A program made the position numbers and the translations under genes. The notes beneath the pieces are model-generated. The model did no database searches, was not told the origin of the DNA, and worked only from the letters and a program-made list of their open reading frames with translations. DNA of 64,000 nucleotides. Source: Corynespora cassiicola (Eukaryota > Ascomycota > Dothideomycetes > Pleosporales > Corynesporascaceae). Where the stretch lies: contig JAEUWY010000005.1 of NCBI GenBank assembly GCA_022059125.1, positions 4,650,001 through 4,714,000 on the forward strand, in the 5' to 3' direction. Shown here in pieces: positions 49,471 through 61,534 of this stretch (positions within the stretch are counted from its first letter, which is position 1; every line of letters starts with the position of its first letter).

Positions 49471-51453
49471 ATGCGATCATGCGTCCGGACCGCGAGCAGC
49501 CTACTGCAATGGTGGCGGGCGCCCGCTGTGCGACCCAGTGCCTTTCCCCGTCTCACCACCGCCCTTGAGCGCGCCCCGGCCGTCGCCAGGAGCTATGCGC
49601 AAGCTTTCCGCCCCCAGTCTGAGCTCGAGAAACGCATCGCCGACATCCCCATTGACCGCTATCGCAACTTTTGCATCGTCGCCCACGTCGACCATGGCAA
49701 GTCGACCCTGTCGGACCGCCTCCTCGAGCTCACCGGCACCATCGAGCCCGGGGGGAACAAGCAAATCTTGGACAAGCTGGATGTCGAACGCGAGCGAGGC
49801 ATCACGGTCAAGGCGCAGACATGCACCATGATCTACAACCACAAGGGCGAAGACTACCTTCTGCATCTTGTCGACACCCCTGGCCACGTCGACTTCAGAG
49901 CAGAGGTGTCCCGCAGTTATGCCAGTTGCGGTGGAGCCCTTTTGCTTGTCGACGCCAGCCAGGGCGTACAGGCTCAGACCGTCGCCAATTTCTATCTGGC
50001 TTTCTCCCAGAACCTGACTCTGGTCCCTGTCATCAACAAGGTAGATCTACCCCACGCCGACACACCGCGAGTCCTTGAGCAGCTGCGAGACACGTTCGAG
50101 TTGGACCCGGACACCGCCGTCCTTGTCTCGGCAAAGACGGGCTTAAATGTCGAAGCTCTCCTTCCCACGGTCGTAGAACAGATACCTGCCCCCGTGGGCG
50201 ATTCCTCAAAGCCGCTCCGCCTTTTGCTGGTCGATTCTTGGTACGATGTATACAAGGGCGTCATTTTGCTTGTGAGGATCTTTGACGGCCAAGTAAAGCC
50301 TGGAGACACTGTCCGGTCCTTTGCTACTGGCCTCAAGTACATTGTGGGCGAGGTGGGCATCATGTACCCTGACCAGACGCCTCAGACCGTGCTCAAGGCG
50401 GGGCAGGTAGGCTACATACATTTCAACCCGGGCATGAAGCGGTCACAGGAAGCAAAGGTCGGCGACACGTACACCACCCTGGGCTCCGAGAAGCTCGTTG
50501 AGCCCTATCCGGGATTTGAGGAGCCGAAGAGCATGGTCTTCGTAGCTGCGTTCCCCACCGACCAGGATAACCACGAGCATCTAGAGGACAGCATTAATCA
50601 GATCATTCTGAATGATCGCAGCGTCACCATGCAGAAGGAGTCGTCAGATGCGTTGGGTGCTGGGTGGAGGTTAGGCTTTCTGGGTACTCTTCATTGCTCC
50701 GTCTTTGAAGACCGACTGCGCCAGGAACACGGGGCAAACATCATCATTACGCCCCCTTCTGTCCCCTTCAAGGTCTTTTGGAAGGATGGCACAGAGTCCA
50801 TCATCACCAATCCCAACGAATTCCCGGACCAGGACGTGGCGCACTTCAAAGTGCAGGAAGTCCACGAACCCTATGTCTCCGCCACCGTTACTCTTCCGGA
50901 TGAGTACCTCGGCGATGTGATCAAGCTATGCGAATCTAATCGTGGCGAGCAAAAGGAGCTCACGTTCTTCACAGCGACGCAAGTCATCCTCAAGTATGAC
51001 CTGCCACTTTCTCACCTCGTCGACGACTTTTTCGGCAAACTAAAGGGCATGACCAAGGGATATGCATCGCTCGACTACGAAGATGCCGGGTTCCGCAAGT
51101 CCTCGATCACCAAGCTGAATTTGTTGGTCAACGGCTCGCCTGTGGATGCCGTTTCTCGCGTGCTGCACACTAGCCAGGTCGACAGGGTGGGAAGACAATG
51201 GGTCGAAAAGTTCAAAGAGCACGTTGATCGACAAATGTTCGAGGTTGTCATTCAGTCGGCCGTGGGCCGGCGAATTGTCGCGCGTGCGACCATTAAGCCT
51301 TTTAGAAAGGACGTCTTGGCCAAGCTACACGCCAGCGACATTAGTCGGAGGAAGAAGCTGCTCGAGAAGCAAAAGGAGGGACGGAAGAAGCTGAGAGCCG
51401 TTGGCTCCGTCGTCATTGAGCAAGAGGCTTTCCAGAAATTTTTGGCCAAATAG
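49471..51453 (+). CDS. GUF1: mitochondrial translation factor GUF1 (EF4/LepA)
   Basis: Ribosome-dependent GTPase of mitochondria, the eukaryotic relative of bacterial LepA/EF4, which back-translocates or remodels stalled ribosomes. A single exon gives 660 residues from the ATG at 49471. The N-terminus ([18 protein letters not shown] ...) is Arg-rich without acids, a mitochondrial presequence. GTPase motifs: AHVDHGKS (71-78), a RGITVK switch I, DTPGHVDF and NKVD. The later LepA-specific parts include [15 protein letters not shown] and the C-terminal [20 protein letters not shown] typical of LepA/GUF1. The frame is open upstream of 49471 but has no in-frame ATG there; another ATG at 49461 is out of frame. 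Confidence 0.95.
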   Translation: MRSCVRTASSLLQWWRAPAVRPSAFPRLTTALERAPAVARSYAQAFRPQSELEKRIADIPIDRYRNFCIVAHVDHGKSTLSDRLLELTGTIEPGGNKQILDKLDVERERGITVKAQTCTMIYNHKGEDYLLHLVDTPGHVDFRAEVSRSYASCGGALLLVDASQGVQAQTVANFYLAFSQNLTLVPVINKVDLPHADTPRVLEQLRDTFELDPDTAVLVSAKTGLNVEALLPTVVEQIPAPVGDSSKPLRLLLVDSWYDVYKGVILLVRIFDGQVKPGDTVRSFATGLKYIVGEVGIMYPDQTPQTVLKAGQVGYIHFNPGMKRSQEAKVGDTYTTLGSEKLVEPYPGFEEPKSMVFVAAFPTDQDNHEHLEDSINQIILNDRSVTMQKESSDALGAGWRLGFLGTLHCSVFEDRLRQEHGANIIITPPSVPFKVFWKDGTESIITNPNEFPDQDVAHFKVQEVHEPYVSATVTLPDEYLGDVIKLCESNRGEQKELTFFTATQVILKYDLPLSHLVDDFFGKLKGMTKGYASLDYEDAGFRKSSITKLNLLVNGSPVDAVSRVLHTSQVDRVGRQWVEKFKEHVDRQMFEVVIQSAVGRRIVARATIKPFRKDVLAKLHASDISRRKKLLEKQKEGRKKLRAVGSVVIEQEAFQKFLAK

Positions 51454-52036
51454 AGATAATTGCCCCTCCCCACTCACAATATCAACTGAAGCTTATCTCA
51501 AATTTTGCTGCCAAACATTGAAATCTTCCTTGGTGTGCTTCAACGTCGCGAGCGCGTGGGACAATCTCGGCTCTGTTTCCAGCACCAGTCATCTTGGATT
51601 GCTGCATGCCACCTCCCCGGACAATCTCTTAAAAAGGTATTTGTGCCTTGAAGCGTCGCGCTGCTAGCCAGTGACGACCAAACCTAGATGCAAGGTAAGT
51701 TCTGGTGATGAGCACTAACTTTGATTACATCACGATCGGAGCAATCGCGCGTGGACGGCTCCGCCTCCGAGATCTGGTACCTTTTCTCCGACTGGGGGCA
51801 CCATCGTTGCAAGCCGTTCCTCCCCCCTGCCCGAACGGGGCAGCACTACGGCTTTCTCTGCCACGGCGTGGACGCGACTCAATGACGTTTCATGCCTTGT
51901 GGTGGTGGGCTTGTGGGCCTGATTTGAAAGCCGAACGCCCAAAAATTTGGATGCGAACGGTTCCCTACCGTTTGACAGCTCGTGGTTGTCAGCTTGCTTT
52001 TTTCGCGTCCCATCCTTTGTTCAATGTGTGTTTGCC
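51454..52036. other. intergenic, 0.6 kb
   Basis: 3' flank of GUF1 and promoter of the transporter gene. No gene was recognised. Confidence 0.5.
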
Positions 52037-54482
52037 ATGACGAGGTTTCTGGGCCTTCGAGGCGCGAAACTGGGGACGGTCATTAGTGCCACCTGTGGCC
52101 TGTGCTTCTTGTATGAGATGTCGCTGCTGCCATCGTCGCAACGGCAGGTGTACTGACGAGGATACAGGTGCTTCGGATATGCTCAAGGGGTTTTGGGCGG
52201 GCTGCTAACGGTGCCTGCATTCCTTGATCGGTTCCCGCAAATCGACACCCTCAACAATCCTACCGCTCACACTGCGCGACTCCAAGGTACGGAAGCCGAC
52301 GATGGTTGCGGATAGGGGAGAGACTAATCGCCACCAGGCATCACGGTCGGAACCTGGAATCTGGGATGCTTTGCCAGCGCGCTTCTTACTGTTTTCCTTG
52401 GCGATTACCTCGGACGACGCAAAACTCTCCTTCTGGGACTCGTGCTTTGGACTATTGGAGAGGTTGTCCAATGCTCTTCGTATTCATTCGGCCAGCTCAT
52501 CGCCGGAAGATTCATTGCAGGCTTTGGTAATCTCGCCATTAAACACCTTGATGACATGTTACTGATCATAATCAATAGGCAATGGCTTCACCACTTCCAC
52601 TGTCCCAGCCTACCAGGCTGAATGTGTCAAGTCACACCGTAAAGGCACTATGCTCATGATTTCAGCGGGCGCCTTCATCGCTTTCGGCCTCGCCTTGTCG
52701 TACTGGCTCGTTTTTGCTTTTGCCTATGTGGGCAATATCGAAGCATCATGGCGCGTACCTATTGCATTCCAAATCATCTTTGCCCTGGTCGCTGCCGCAC
52801 TCCTCATCTTTCTCCCGGAATCTCCGCGATGGCTCATCCTGACCGGCAGAGAACAGGAGGCTCTAACCGTCCTCGCCGCGCTAAACGACGACAAGGAAGA
52901 CAGCCCAGATGTCAGGGATGAGTTCCTGCAGATCAAGGACGCAATCATAGTCATGGCCAAGGGTAGCCCAGAGTCAATGCTGTCGAACAAGGACAGGAGG
53001 GGCTTCCATCGCGTCTTCTTGGCTTATTTCGTCCAGGTCTTCCAGCAGATTTCAGGGATCAATTTGTCGCTTCAGTACTTGTCGATCATGTTTGCGGTCC
53101 AACAGTCGTACACGCCCTGGGTTGCACGTCTTCTCGGTGGCTGTGCATCCACTGAATATTTCCTAGCGTCGTTTGTCGCTGTTGTCGGCATCGATCGATT
53201 TTGGGGTAGAAGGAGTCTGATGATGTTTGGCGCCACGGGGATGTGCATCTGCATGGTGCTACTCGCTGTCCTTGGGTACCTTTGGGAGGTCAAGAACGTG
53301 AGTGGGACCAACATTGCCGGTAGTGTTTTCCTGTTCGGTTTCAGCACCTTCTTCGCCATCGGCTGGCAGGGAATGGCATGGCTTTACCAAGTCGAGGTGG
53401 TTCCTCTGCGAATCAGAGGAGCGGCCAATGCATGGAGTACCAGTGCCAATTGGCTTTTTAATTTTGTGTAAGTCAGTGGCCACACAAAGAAGTAATGCCT
53501 TGCTGATATCCTTCACAGCGTCGTCCTCATTGCTCCCATTGCTTTCCACAACATTGGTTACAGGACCTACATCATCTTCGCGTGCACGAACTTTGCTATC
53601 GTGCCCCTGATCTACTTCCTGTACCCAGAGACGGCTTACCGCTCGCTCGAAGAAGTAGACATGCTCTTCCAGCTGGCAAACGAAACGTCGGGTAGCCCGT
53701 GGTTCAACGTAGTCAAGATCAGTAAATCAGAGCCCCTTTGGTTCGGCCGCCGAGGCGAGGAAAAGTTCGACTACAGCAGGAGCGAATGGCACCAGCGCTT
53801 CGAAAACGGCAGGTGGTCCATGAGCAGCGGCACGACGCTCGCTCCTGGCGAGAAAGGCCACAACACGTCACCGAGCAGCGGCGGAACCGCGAAAGCGGCG
53901 CCCTCAAATTCTCCAGAGGAGAGAACGTCTCCAGACGGGCTCGTGCGCTCCCATTCGACATCGTCCAACCCGTTGGGCCAACATCCCGTCGCTCCACGGC
54001 CCTATCAGCAACACACCAAGAACAAGGACTCGGTTGCCTCGGCCATGTCCACCGCCTCCGCCCACGCGAAGAAGAAGGCGCATGGGAGACACAATATGTC
54101 TTTCCACAGCACCAAGTCCTCGCACAAGTCTACCCAGTCAGGACAGAGCATGATGTCGGCGTACACGGATCCGGACTGGGCCAGCAGCGATATGGCGCCG
54201 CCGCCTCTCTGCGTCTCGTCGTCACGCCCGGGAACTGGAAGCTCCAAGGCGAGCGGGGGTGCGAGTGACCCTGGATGGTATCCTGGGAGGCTAGGCCCGG
54301 ATAGGGGAGATAGTGGTGTGCTAGGCGGCGGTGATGGGAGGGGCATCTCGAGAGGTGGGAGCCCTAGGGATACTTATTCGTCCGGCGGGCTGGAAAATCC
54401 GAACCTGAATCGTCGTTCTAGTTTCGGGAGTCAGAGCACTTCCAGCCGCTATGTTGCGCGGGACGCAGGAAGGGGAGGTTGA
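52037..54482 (+). CDS. sugar-porter family MFS transporter with a long cytoplasmic tail
   Basis: Plasma-membrane sugar/H+ porter-like protein. Five exons, 52037-52110, 52168-52286, 52338-52526, 52579-53467 and 53519-54482, give 744 residues. Family motifs: FGYAQGVLGGLL in the first segment, GDYLGRRKTLLLG between segments 2 and 3, GRFIAGFGNGFTTSTVPAYQ, PESPRWL, QQISGINL in segment 7, GRRSLMMFG and the closing YPETAYRSLEEVD. Usual members are about 500-560 residues. Here about 260 residues follow the last membrane segment, rich in Ser, Gly and His, with repeated SS and KS patches. Long C-tails of this sort mark glucose sensors such as yeast Snf3/Rgt2, so a sensor or transceptor role is possible but unproven. 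The substrate is unknown. Introns lie at short spacing near the 5' end. Confidence 0.88.
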
Positions 54483-54604
54483 GGTCCAGCTGAGTTCTGG
54501 GAGTCAAGGAGTAAAGTTCCTGTTCTGCAACAGAATTTCATATTGTCGGACTCGGGTTGAAAACAAGGACTATTGGGGAGGTGTAATAATAATGTATATT
54601 CGGG

Positions 54605-55822
54605 TTATATATCGGCCTCGCTATAGTCAAATTCCATCTCGTCCATCTCGCTCCACGGCTCTGAAATTGCGACAGAGAGAACGTCCCAGTCTGATTCTAC
54701 GACGCTTGCAACGTCGTGGTACTCACCAGCAAGTTCAAAAGCTTCTCTGCTCAGCAGATATTCCTCCTCTAGTATCTGCCTCAGCCGCCCCTTTGTCCAC
54801 TCTACTAGCGAACACGGCTGCTGTCCTTCCGGGTCTGGCACATCCTTGAGCTCGCGGCATGCACACGGATCCCACCATTGCTTGCCGCACTCCCACATTG
54901 TTATATCTGCATACCAGCAGCCTGTGAGGTTACGGTGCCAGTGCATTTGGAAGCCCTCGTTGAAGTCGTCAGACGCCACGGGGAAGGGGTGCTGCATGCT
55001 GCGAGCGCGATCGAAGAATGCGGGCTGTTCCTTGAGAAAGTCTTCAAGCAATGCGATAGCCCGCTCGTCTGTCGAGGCCACGCGTCGTTCCTGTGAAGAA
55101 TCGCTGTAATACCCTTCATCTTCTTCGTCCATGATATCATGGCCTTCGGACGTGGTCACAGCACCCGAGCCCCAGATGGTGGTAGTGGGGATCTGGCTCC
55201 GGATAACCTCAGTATTCCGTACGTGCTGCAACCACTCCTCCGCCGTCTCGTCCCCTCGTGTGCATGGTCCAATGTGTTCCTTACCGTCAGCGAGCCAACC
55301 GTATTCGAGATACCATTGGATAGGCTCCGCGCAGCAGAAGCACGAAACTTGGTAGCCACAACGGCCGTCCCAGTATTCGTCGTCGAGATCGTAGATCCAG
55401 TGCTCGTCGGCGATTTCACGGTTCACCTGTTTGCGCGAAGCGCGCCGCTTCTGCCACTTCATCCCATCGTTCTTGATTCGCGAGTGATGCCTGTGGGCAT
55501 AGTTTGCGAATTGAGCCTCCTCGTATGCTGTTCGGGGGGTGAACTTGGAGGTTGGTGCCGTAGAGAGATCGGCGGGGAAGATAGAGAACAAATGACCGTC
55601 GCTGGTGCCCTGAGTGGGGCATTCGGGCAAGATACAAACGGGGAGAAGGTGCGAGTTTTGAGAAGGATGTCTAGGGAGGTCGCCTCGTGTGATGGTCTTG
55701 AAGTTGCGATACTTCTTGAGGTGGGCGCGCGTTCGGTGTTTGGCGCGAGAGGCGGAGCGGAGGTCGCGGAATGTGTGGTTGCTGTTGCGTCCGGCGTGGT
55801 TGTACGATGCTTCGAAATCCAT
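54605..55822 (-). CDS. hypothetical protein, 405 residues
   Basis: A single exon on the minus strand, convergent with the transporter (122 bases between stops). The sequence is rich in Trp, His, Glu and Asp and lacks a signal peptide or membrane segments. A cysteine-aromatic patch CGYQVSCFCCAEPIQWYLEY lies near residues 158-177, and a second Cys/Trp patch (WECGKQWWDPCAC) near 310-325; these could bind metal. The N-terminus is basic. I do not recognise the family. Codon pattern and length support a real gene. Confidence 0.65.
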   Translation of the reverse strand: MDFEASYNHAGRNSNHTFRDLRSASRAKHRTRAHLKKYRNFKTITRGDLPRHPSQNSHLLPVCILPECPTQGTSDGHLFSIFPADLSTAPTSKFTPRTAYEEAQFANYAHRHHSRIKNDGMKWQKRRASRKQVNREIADEHWIYDLDDEYWDGRCGYQVSCFCCAEPIQWYLEYGWLADGKEHIGPCTRGDETAEEWLQHVRNTEVIRSQIPTTTIWGSGAVTTSEGHDIMDEEDEGYYSDSSQERRVASTDERAIALLEDFLKEQPAFFDRARSMQHPFPVASDDFNEGFQMHWHRNLTGCWYADITMWECGKQWWDPCACRELKDVPDPEGQQPCSLVEWTKGRLRQILEEEYLLSREAFELAGEYHDVASVVESDWDVLSVAISEPWSEMDEMEFDYSEADI

Positions 55823-56395
55823 GTCTTCCGGACTAAATGGGTATCTTGAGAATAAGAGAAGAGATAGTACACTCAGTTAAGAGGACCAGATGTAGTTGTT
55901 TGTCTAGCTGTAGTGAGTTGAATATGAGATCAGTAGAGATTGAGGAAGCGTCCTTTTAAGCGTTTTCGAAAAGAGCGACGATGTATGACTGTGAGAATGA
56001 TAGATCACTAGGTATTACCCTGCCGTCGCCCGTTTAGGCAGGGCGATGGAGGAGGGCTGAGGGCGGAGGAGGAAGGGCGGATGGCTGAGTGCTTATGACG
56101 GGACGCCGCACGCGTGGCGGTGCAACAGCTTCAGCCACATCCTTCCCTGCGACCTCCGGCGCTCCGTTCAATGCCAACTGCCGATAGGCAGCACCTCCCA
56201 AGTCACCCGTCACTCCCGCGGGGAGTCTTTGCTGATGCCACCAGACGACAAGCGGGCTGGCCAGTCTCTGCCCCACTCTGCCTCTCGCTGGAATGGCTCC
56301 GAGATGATGTTGCAGCGTTCACAATGTAGTTCCCACGCAAGGTTGCTCAATCATTCTTCCCAAACATTTCCATCTGTCACTTCACTCTATCCAAA
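55823..56395. other. intergenic, 0.6 kb, divergent promoter
   Basis: Lies between the divergent 405-residue protein and aldehyde dehydrogenase genes. I see no other feature. Confidence 0.5.
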
Positions 56396-57826
56396 ATGCT
56401 GCCCAATCCAAGACATGCTGTTCCCATCTGGGTTGATAACGAACGTCTTATCCCGTCATCATCCCTGGACTTTCCCGTCATCCAATCTACCACCGGATCT
56501 ACTGTCCACTTCGCCACCTCTGCCACGGCAAGCGACGCCCTCAAGGCCGCCGAGTCGTCCAAAAAGGCCTTCAAGCAATGGAAGTCCGCACCCCATGTAA
56601 CACGTCGAGACATCATTCTCCGCGTCGCAGCGCACTACGAGACTCACGCCGAAAGCCTGATCAAAGACCAAATGCTCGAGACATCATGTGACGAAGGCTG
56701 GGCGAGGCAAAACGTCGACCTCGCTACGCGCTACCTGAAGGAGATTGCCGCATGCGTGAGCTCGGTCACAGGCGTGATACCGCAGCTCGAGAAGCCAGGC
56801 GCCATGGGCTTTGTGTTCAAGGAGCCCGTTGGGCCCGTGCTGTGCATTGCCCCGTGGAACGCTGCGTTGATTCTGGCGACGAGAGGGATCGCGAGTGCCA
56901 TTGCGGCGGGTTGCACTGTTGTCTTCAAGGCCAGCGAGCTTTGCCCGAAGACCCATTTCGCCATTACCAGTGCCTTTGTGCAGGCCGGTCTGCCGCCAGG
57001 TGTGCTGAATCAAATCCAATCACGAAGAGAGGATGCTAGTGAGGTCACAGAAGCATTGATTGCACATGAAGCAATACGAAAGGTCGAATTTATTGGCTCC
57101 GCCGCCGTGGGAAGGATAATTGGCCAGATAGCTGCAAAGCATCTCAAGCCAGTCTTGATGGAGCTTGGAGGCAAATGTCCAGCCATCGTCCTCGACGATG
57201 CGGATTTGGAGCAAGCGGCGAACCTGTGCGCTTTGGGGGCTGTGCTTCACCATGGGCAGATTTGCTTTTCCACGGAACGTATAATCGTGCATGAAGCTGT
57301 AGCTGAGCGCTTTCAGGGCCTTCTGGTTGATGCTATGCAGCGTGCTGAAGGCCACGGCGGAGCTGCTGTGACCGAAAGTATAGCCAAACATGCTGAAGAC
57401 GTACTCAAGGACTCGGAGGCCAAAGGCGACAGGTTTCTTGTTGGCGGCACGTCTTACAGCAAACCTCTCACGCTTCGGCCAACCATTGTCGTAAACCCCA
57501 AAGATTCCCGCATCGTTGACGAGGAAACATTTGGTCCCTCTGCTTCCCTCTATGTTGTCTCATCAGACGAAGCCGCCATTGAGCTAGCCAATCGTTCCGC
57601 ATATGGGCTCAACGCGACGATCTGGAGCACAAATATGGAAAGGGCGCTGAAGATGGCGCGCGAGCTGGAGTACGGGCAGGTCCACGTGAACAGCATCAGT
57701 GTGTACACTAGCCCCACAGCAAGCCAGGGCGGCGTCAAAGGGAGCGGTTTCGGAAGGCAGAATGGAAAATGGGGATTGGAGGAGTTTCTCGTGGACAAGT
57801 TTGTGAGTTGGCATGGGAAAGCTTGA
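56396..57826 (+). CDS. NAD(P)-dependent aldehyde dehydrogenase (vanillin/salicylaldehyde dehydrogenase-like)
   Basis: Oxidises an aldehyde to its acid. A single exon gives 476 residues, the normal family length. Landmarks: APWNAALIL with the transition-state Asn, FKASELCPKT with the cofactor-binding Lys, the general base Glu256 in MELGGKCP, the nucleophile Cys290 in GQICFSTERI, and EETFGPSASLYV near the C-terminus. The N-terminal part resembles the aromatic aldehyde dehydrogenases (salicylaldehyde, vanillin and benzaldehyde types) more than the tetrameric ALDH2 type; this is a judgement by eye. An oxidising role in aromatic aldehyde disposal is possible. It is 30 kb from the Ehrlich-type genes and shows none of their promoter elements, so no link is claimed. 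Cytosolic; no targeting signal is evident. Confidence 0.9.
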   Translation: MLPNPRHAVPIWVDNERLIPSSSLDFPVIQSTTGSTVHFATSATASDALKAAESSKKAFKQWKSAPHVTRRDIILRVAAHYETHAESLIKDQMLETSCDEGWARQNVDLATRYLKEIAACVSSVTGVIPQLEKPGAMGFVFKEPVGPVLCIAPWNAALILATRGIASAIAAGCTVVFKASELCPKTHFAITSAFVQAGLPPGVLNQIQSRREDASEVTEALIAHEAIRKVEFIGSAAVGRIIGQIAAKHLKPVLMELGGKCPAIVLDDADLEQAANLCALGAVLHHGQICFSTERIIVHEAVAERFQGLLVDAMQRAEGHGGAAVTESIAKHAEDVLKDSEAKGDRFLVGGTSYSKPLTLRPTIVVNPKDSRIVDEETFGPSASLYVVSSDEAAIELANRSAYGLNATIWSTNMERALKMARELEYGQVHVNSISVYTSPTASQGGVKGSGFGRQNGKWGLEEFLVDKFVSWHGKA

Positions 57827-59690
57827 TGAGGTTATGTCCTTTTCGATCGGGCTAGAGTCGGGATGCGGAGTTGGAGCCTCGTCATTGCAGCGCCCTTTTT
57901 CGAGATGGCGCATTGGGCGTGGCTGGCTGGAACTGGAACAAGTCAATGAGTCACAATGAGAGGCTCGGCTGTATTCTGTTTGGTTAGACTCCTTACAAGG
58001 GCGGAAAGTGATGGATTAGTGTAGCTGCATGATACCTTGCGCCCTTTACGAGGATGGTCGATGCATTCGCCATCCTACCGTGCTTGTTTGCAGGTATCAC
58101 GCATTTACTTTACATGCTTGGCGATGGAAAGTATGGCCATATTGGGGAGTGGCTTGTGGAGGCTCAACGACCAACGACCAAACTTGAAGCTCTCAATCTG
58201 AACACTTTGGGGACGGTTTTGACATGCTTTTTTTGGGTGTGAGAAACGTCCTCAGTCTCTTACTTCCTCATTTGAAAGTTAGAGAAGTAATTTTCAATTA
58301 TCTGAGTTCTGCAATGCCTGTTCAGATGGACTTTTCCCAATCGCTTTCAGCTGGCCATACGGTCTCACCGATGTATCAAATACTTGCGGTCAACTTAATA
58401 TCGCTCAAGACCCAGCAATCCAATGTCAAATAAGTATTCGAAAATCCTCTGGAGTCAAACTTTCAGAAGACGGCAAAGTATCAGATGGCATGTGAACTGG
58501 GATAAGGCACCGCACCTTCCCACTGCCAGCACTCTCACGATCAAGAATGGTAATAACGACCACGGCATCAAATTCTCATACCTTCCTATGTGCACGGTCC
58601 TCTGGTCTTTGATATACATGGGTTATACTTTTATCATAAAAAGCCTCTATATATGTTTACTACATCTGCAATCAACTATTCTCGATAGCCGCGTCGGCAA
58701 TGCCTGGGGTTTGGAGTGGTGGTTGCGTTCGCCCCCTTCCCACCAAATGCACGAGGAGCCTGGTTCAACATCGGGGTGCTCCTTTTCTTGAATACTGCTG
58801 ATTTAGCGGTGAACGCATAAGCATACTAGAAAATTATCCTTGTGCAAGATTAAAACGGGCTAGCTGATGCGAATTATCACTACCAGGATCGGCCTGGGCC
58901 TTTTTTTTTTCTCTAGCCAGGCTGTGGTGCTACTTTTTCTTAAAAATCTTTTCTAAACGCAATTTATCATTTCAATCGCTTTTTGAGCTACTGGAGGTCC
59001 GCACGTTTGAAAAAAGTTCTCCTGCTTCACACTACAGTGAACGGCCCGCACTTCACCTCCAGCAACAAGATCAACAGCAACAGCATAAGCCCCAATAACC
59101 AAAGCCCCCCCCCCCAATTATCGACATAGAGGCAAATTACTTCCCATCAATTCTCATTCCCCTATAAATCTCCCAACTCCCGCAAAACCAAACATAAGCA
59201 AAAGCCACACCAGGCACAAACCCAGGATGTCCATGGGCCTCAACTCCCATCATAGTCCACGCGCAAGAGTCATACTGTAAAGCTAGGCTCCGCATCTAGA
59301 TAGACTCAAGTCCACCGGTGGCCATCAAGAGAAGGTGCCGCTCCGAAAACACAGGCGGGCGCAAACTGTGTATATAATTCCGCTCTTCTCTTTGCGTGAC
59401 AGAGGATGTGAGGTGTGGTGGGTGGGTGACATCATTCAACCCGATGGCTTACTTACTGGCTGGGCGTACCTGGCGCCTCCTCTGAGGCTTTCTATCCAAG
59501 CAGAGGTTTCCGCAGCCTTTGTTGAGTACAGTATTCTGAAGCACGGATGAGGTGGGCGCAAATGAGGAGTTAGGCGCTCAGGTTGTTTCTCTCTTTATTT
59601 AGTCACCGCTATGACTGGCTTAGTTTGCTAGAGGCTCTATGGTCAATTTGATCATATTGTCTTCCTTCATCCACTACCCATCTCACCCAT
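57827..59690. other. gene-poor stretch, 1.9 kb
   Basis: 3' flanks of two convergent genes. It has short open frames without domains, a poly-T run near 58.9 kb and a poly-C run near 59.1 kb. TGAGTCA occurs at about 57945 in the 3' flank of the dehydrogenase gene. No gene was recognised. Confidence 0.45.
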
Positions 59691-61534
59691 CTAAGCAACC
59701 TCAATATTCTTCACCGTACTCCTATGCAGCCTTGACAACCACGTTCCATGCATAAATATCCTAATCCTCTTTCCCCACACCATGAAAATCAACAACGCCA
59801 GATTATTCGCCAGCAAGATGCCCGCGAAGATCCCTGAGATCGTGACTGCGAAGCCCCGCTCAAGAATCCAATCCAGAAGATATATGCCCATCCCAAACGA
59901 AATGGCCTGCTTTCCCAGGTTCATCGCAATCAGCATCTCGGACGTGTTGGCCTGGTAGCTGTCAACAGCGTAGGCGAGCGTAAAGGAAAAGTAGAATAGC
60001 GCGCCCCACTGATCCATGGCAACCCCAAAGAAGTATGCGATCCAGTGTAGGTTCTTCTCAGCCGCGAAACCGTAAAGTACGATGCCTGCAGGGGCGATGA
60101 TCATAGCTGGTAACATGACACCGAGGCGCATTTCCGCCTCGCGAATGCCATTGTTCTTACGTGTGAGATGAGCTGCGAGGCGGTCCGACGACGAAAGGAA
60201 CGGCATAGCCAGCAGGAAGCCTAGGAATGTCGCAATGGTAATGAGGCCCGAGTTTGTAGCGCTCCAGTTGTATGGTGGCGCCGTGATCTTGATTGGAAAG
60301 GTATAATTGAAGGCGAGCGCGCCTAGGCCAATGTATATACCGAAGCTCGTGATGACCCAGAAGACTTGTGGGACAAAAAAGTACGTAAACGAGCGGGGCA
60401 TCATGATCCAAAACTCTGAGTCGTGGTCAATGCCACTCCATGGCTTGAGGGTCTGCAGAAATGTACGGCGCGGGGGGATGCTGGTGGCAATCTCTGTGTG
60501 TGTTGCATCCAAAATCTTGTCAGCGGATGGTTGAGGCGATGTCGATGGGGTATTGCGCTTGTATGCAGTCTCTTCCACGACGAAAAACGCGAATATGAGC
60601 AGACCCATGGCAAACGCGAATTCGACATAGAAGAACAACCGCCAAGAATAGCCTCCTGCGAGCATGTAGCCGGCGTAGAGCGGGCCGGTCGAGCCGAAAC
60701 AGAGTGCGACAGTATAATACCCGATCCGCTTCCCACGCTCATGCAGGAAGAAGATGTCGTTCACAAGTTGCACGGGGAGAGCCTCGCACACCCCTGAACC
60801 GAATCCATGTATGACGCGGGCGACCATGAGGCCGCCAAATGTGGTTGCTTGCGAAGCTCCAATCAAACCTCCCGCAAACTGTCGTCCAATATGTCAATAA
60901 GTTGCACAGGGTGCTGGAGATATATGGCTTGCGTACCAAGACAAGCGAACCCAGCATAACAGGGCGACGACCAAACTTCAGATAGAGGGGTACGAGAATG
61001 AGAGAGCCTGTCCCCGATCAATGACGTTTCATGGCATAAATTCGTGTGACGCACCAAATCCAAACGCGAGGTTAGGATAGTTGACCAGGTCAGAGGCTTT
61101 TGTAGGCGTGATGTGAAATAACTCGGCGTAGAGTGCGATATAGACTGACGGTCCGAGAAGGGCGCTGTTGGCGAGAAACGAGTAAATGGAAACAACAAGG
61201 AGAATCAAGGACTTTTTCGTGTTGGACCACTGGGAACATGTTAGACAATGCACAACCGGTATCGCTGCCGTCCAAGTACCTGAAGTGGATCATTGGGATC
61301 ATCTGCTGGGACCGGATACAGAGCTTGTCCATATCCACTATCATCACCCTCTTTGACGCGTCAGGTGTCATAATCAACTCATCCGTGGGAATTGTACGGA
61401 CCTGCTACCTGTAGATTGACAGTGCCAGGAAGATCTTCCTCGTGCGCATGGCTGACCGCAGACACAAGTCAGCTCACTGATCCTCATCATCTCAATATAG
61501 TGACGTACCTGTGTACAAGATGCCCGGGGGCCAT
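59691..61534 (-). CDS. MFS transporter, DHA1/anion-cation symporter type
   Basis: Proton-coupled major facilitator with about 12 membrane segments. Six minus-strand exons join in frame: 61534-61509, 61451-61409, 61348-61280, 61229-61055, 61007-60937, 60878-59691 (523 residues). The start MAPGHLVHSHAHEEDLPGTV and the DPNDPLQWSNTKKSLILL block before segment 1 are typical of this fungal DHA1 branch. LKFGRRPVMLGS is the loop 2-3 motif, and GFGSGVCEALPVQLVNDIFF and HERGKRIGYYT follow in segments 4-5. Members export drugs, toxins or metabolites, or import small organic substrates; the substrate cannot be read from sequence. The first exons are tiny (26 and 43 bases), so the ATG is easy to miss. No biosynthetic cluster is adjacent. 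Confidence 0.85.

Noticed and set aside
56396..57826. The aldehyde dehydrogenase as the oxidising step of the Ehrlich-type module.
   Set aside because: It lies 30 kb away, with unrelated genes between, and no TCGG[A/C]GT element was seen in its promoter.
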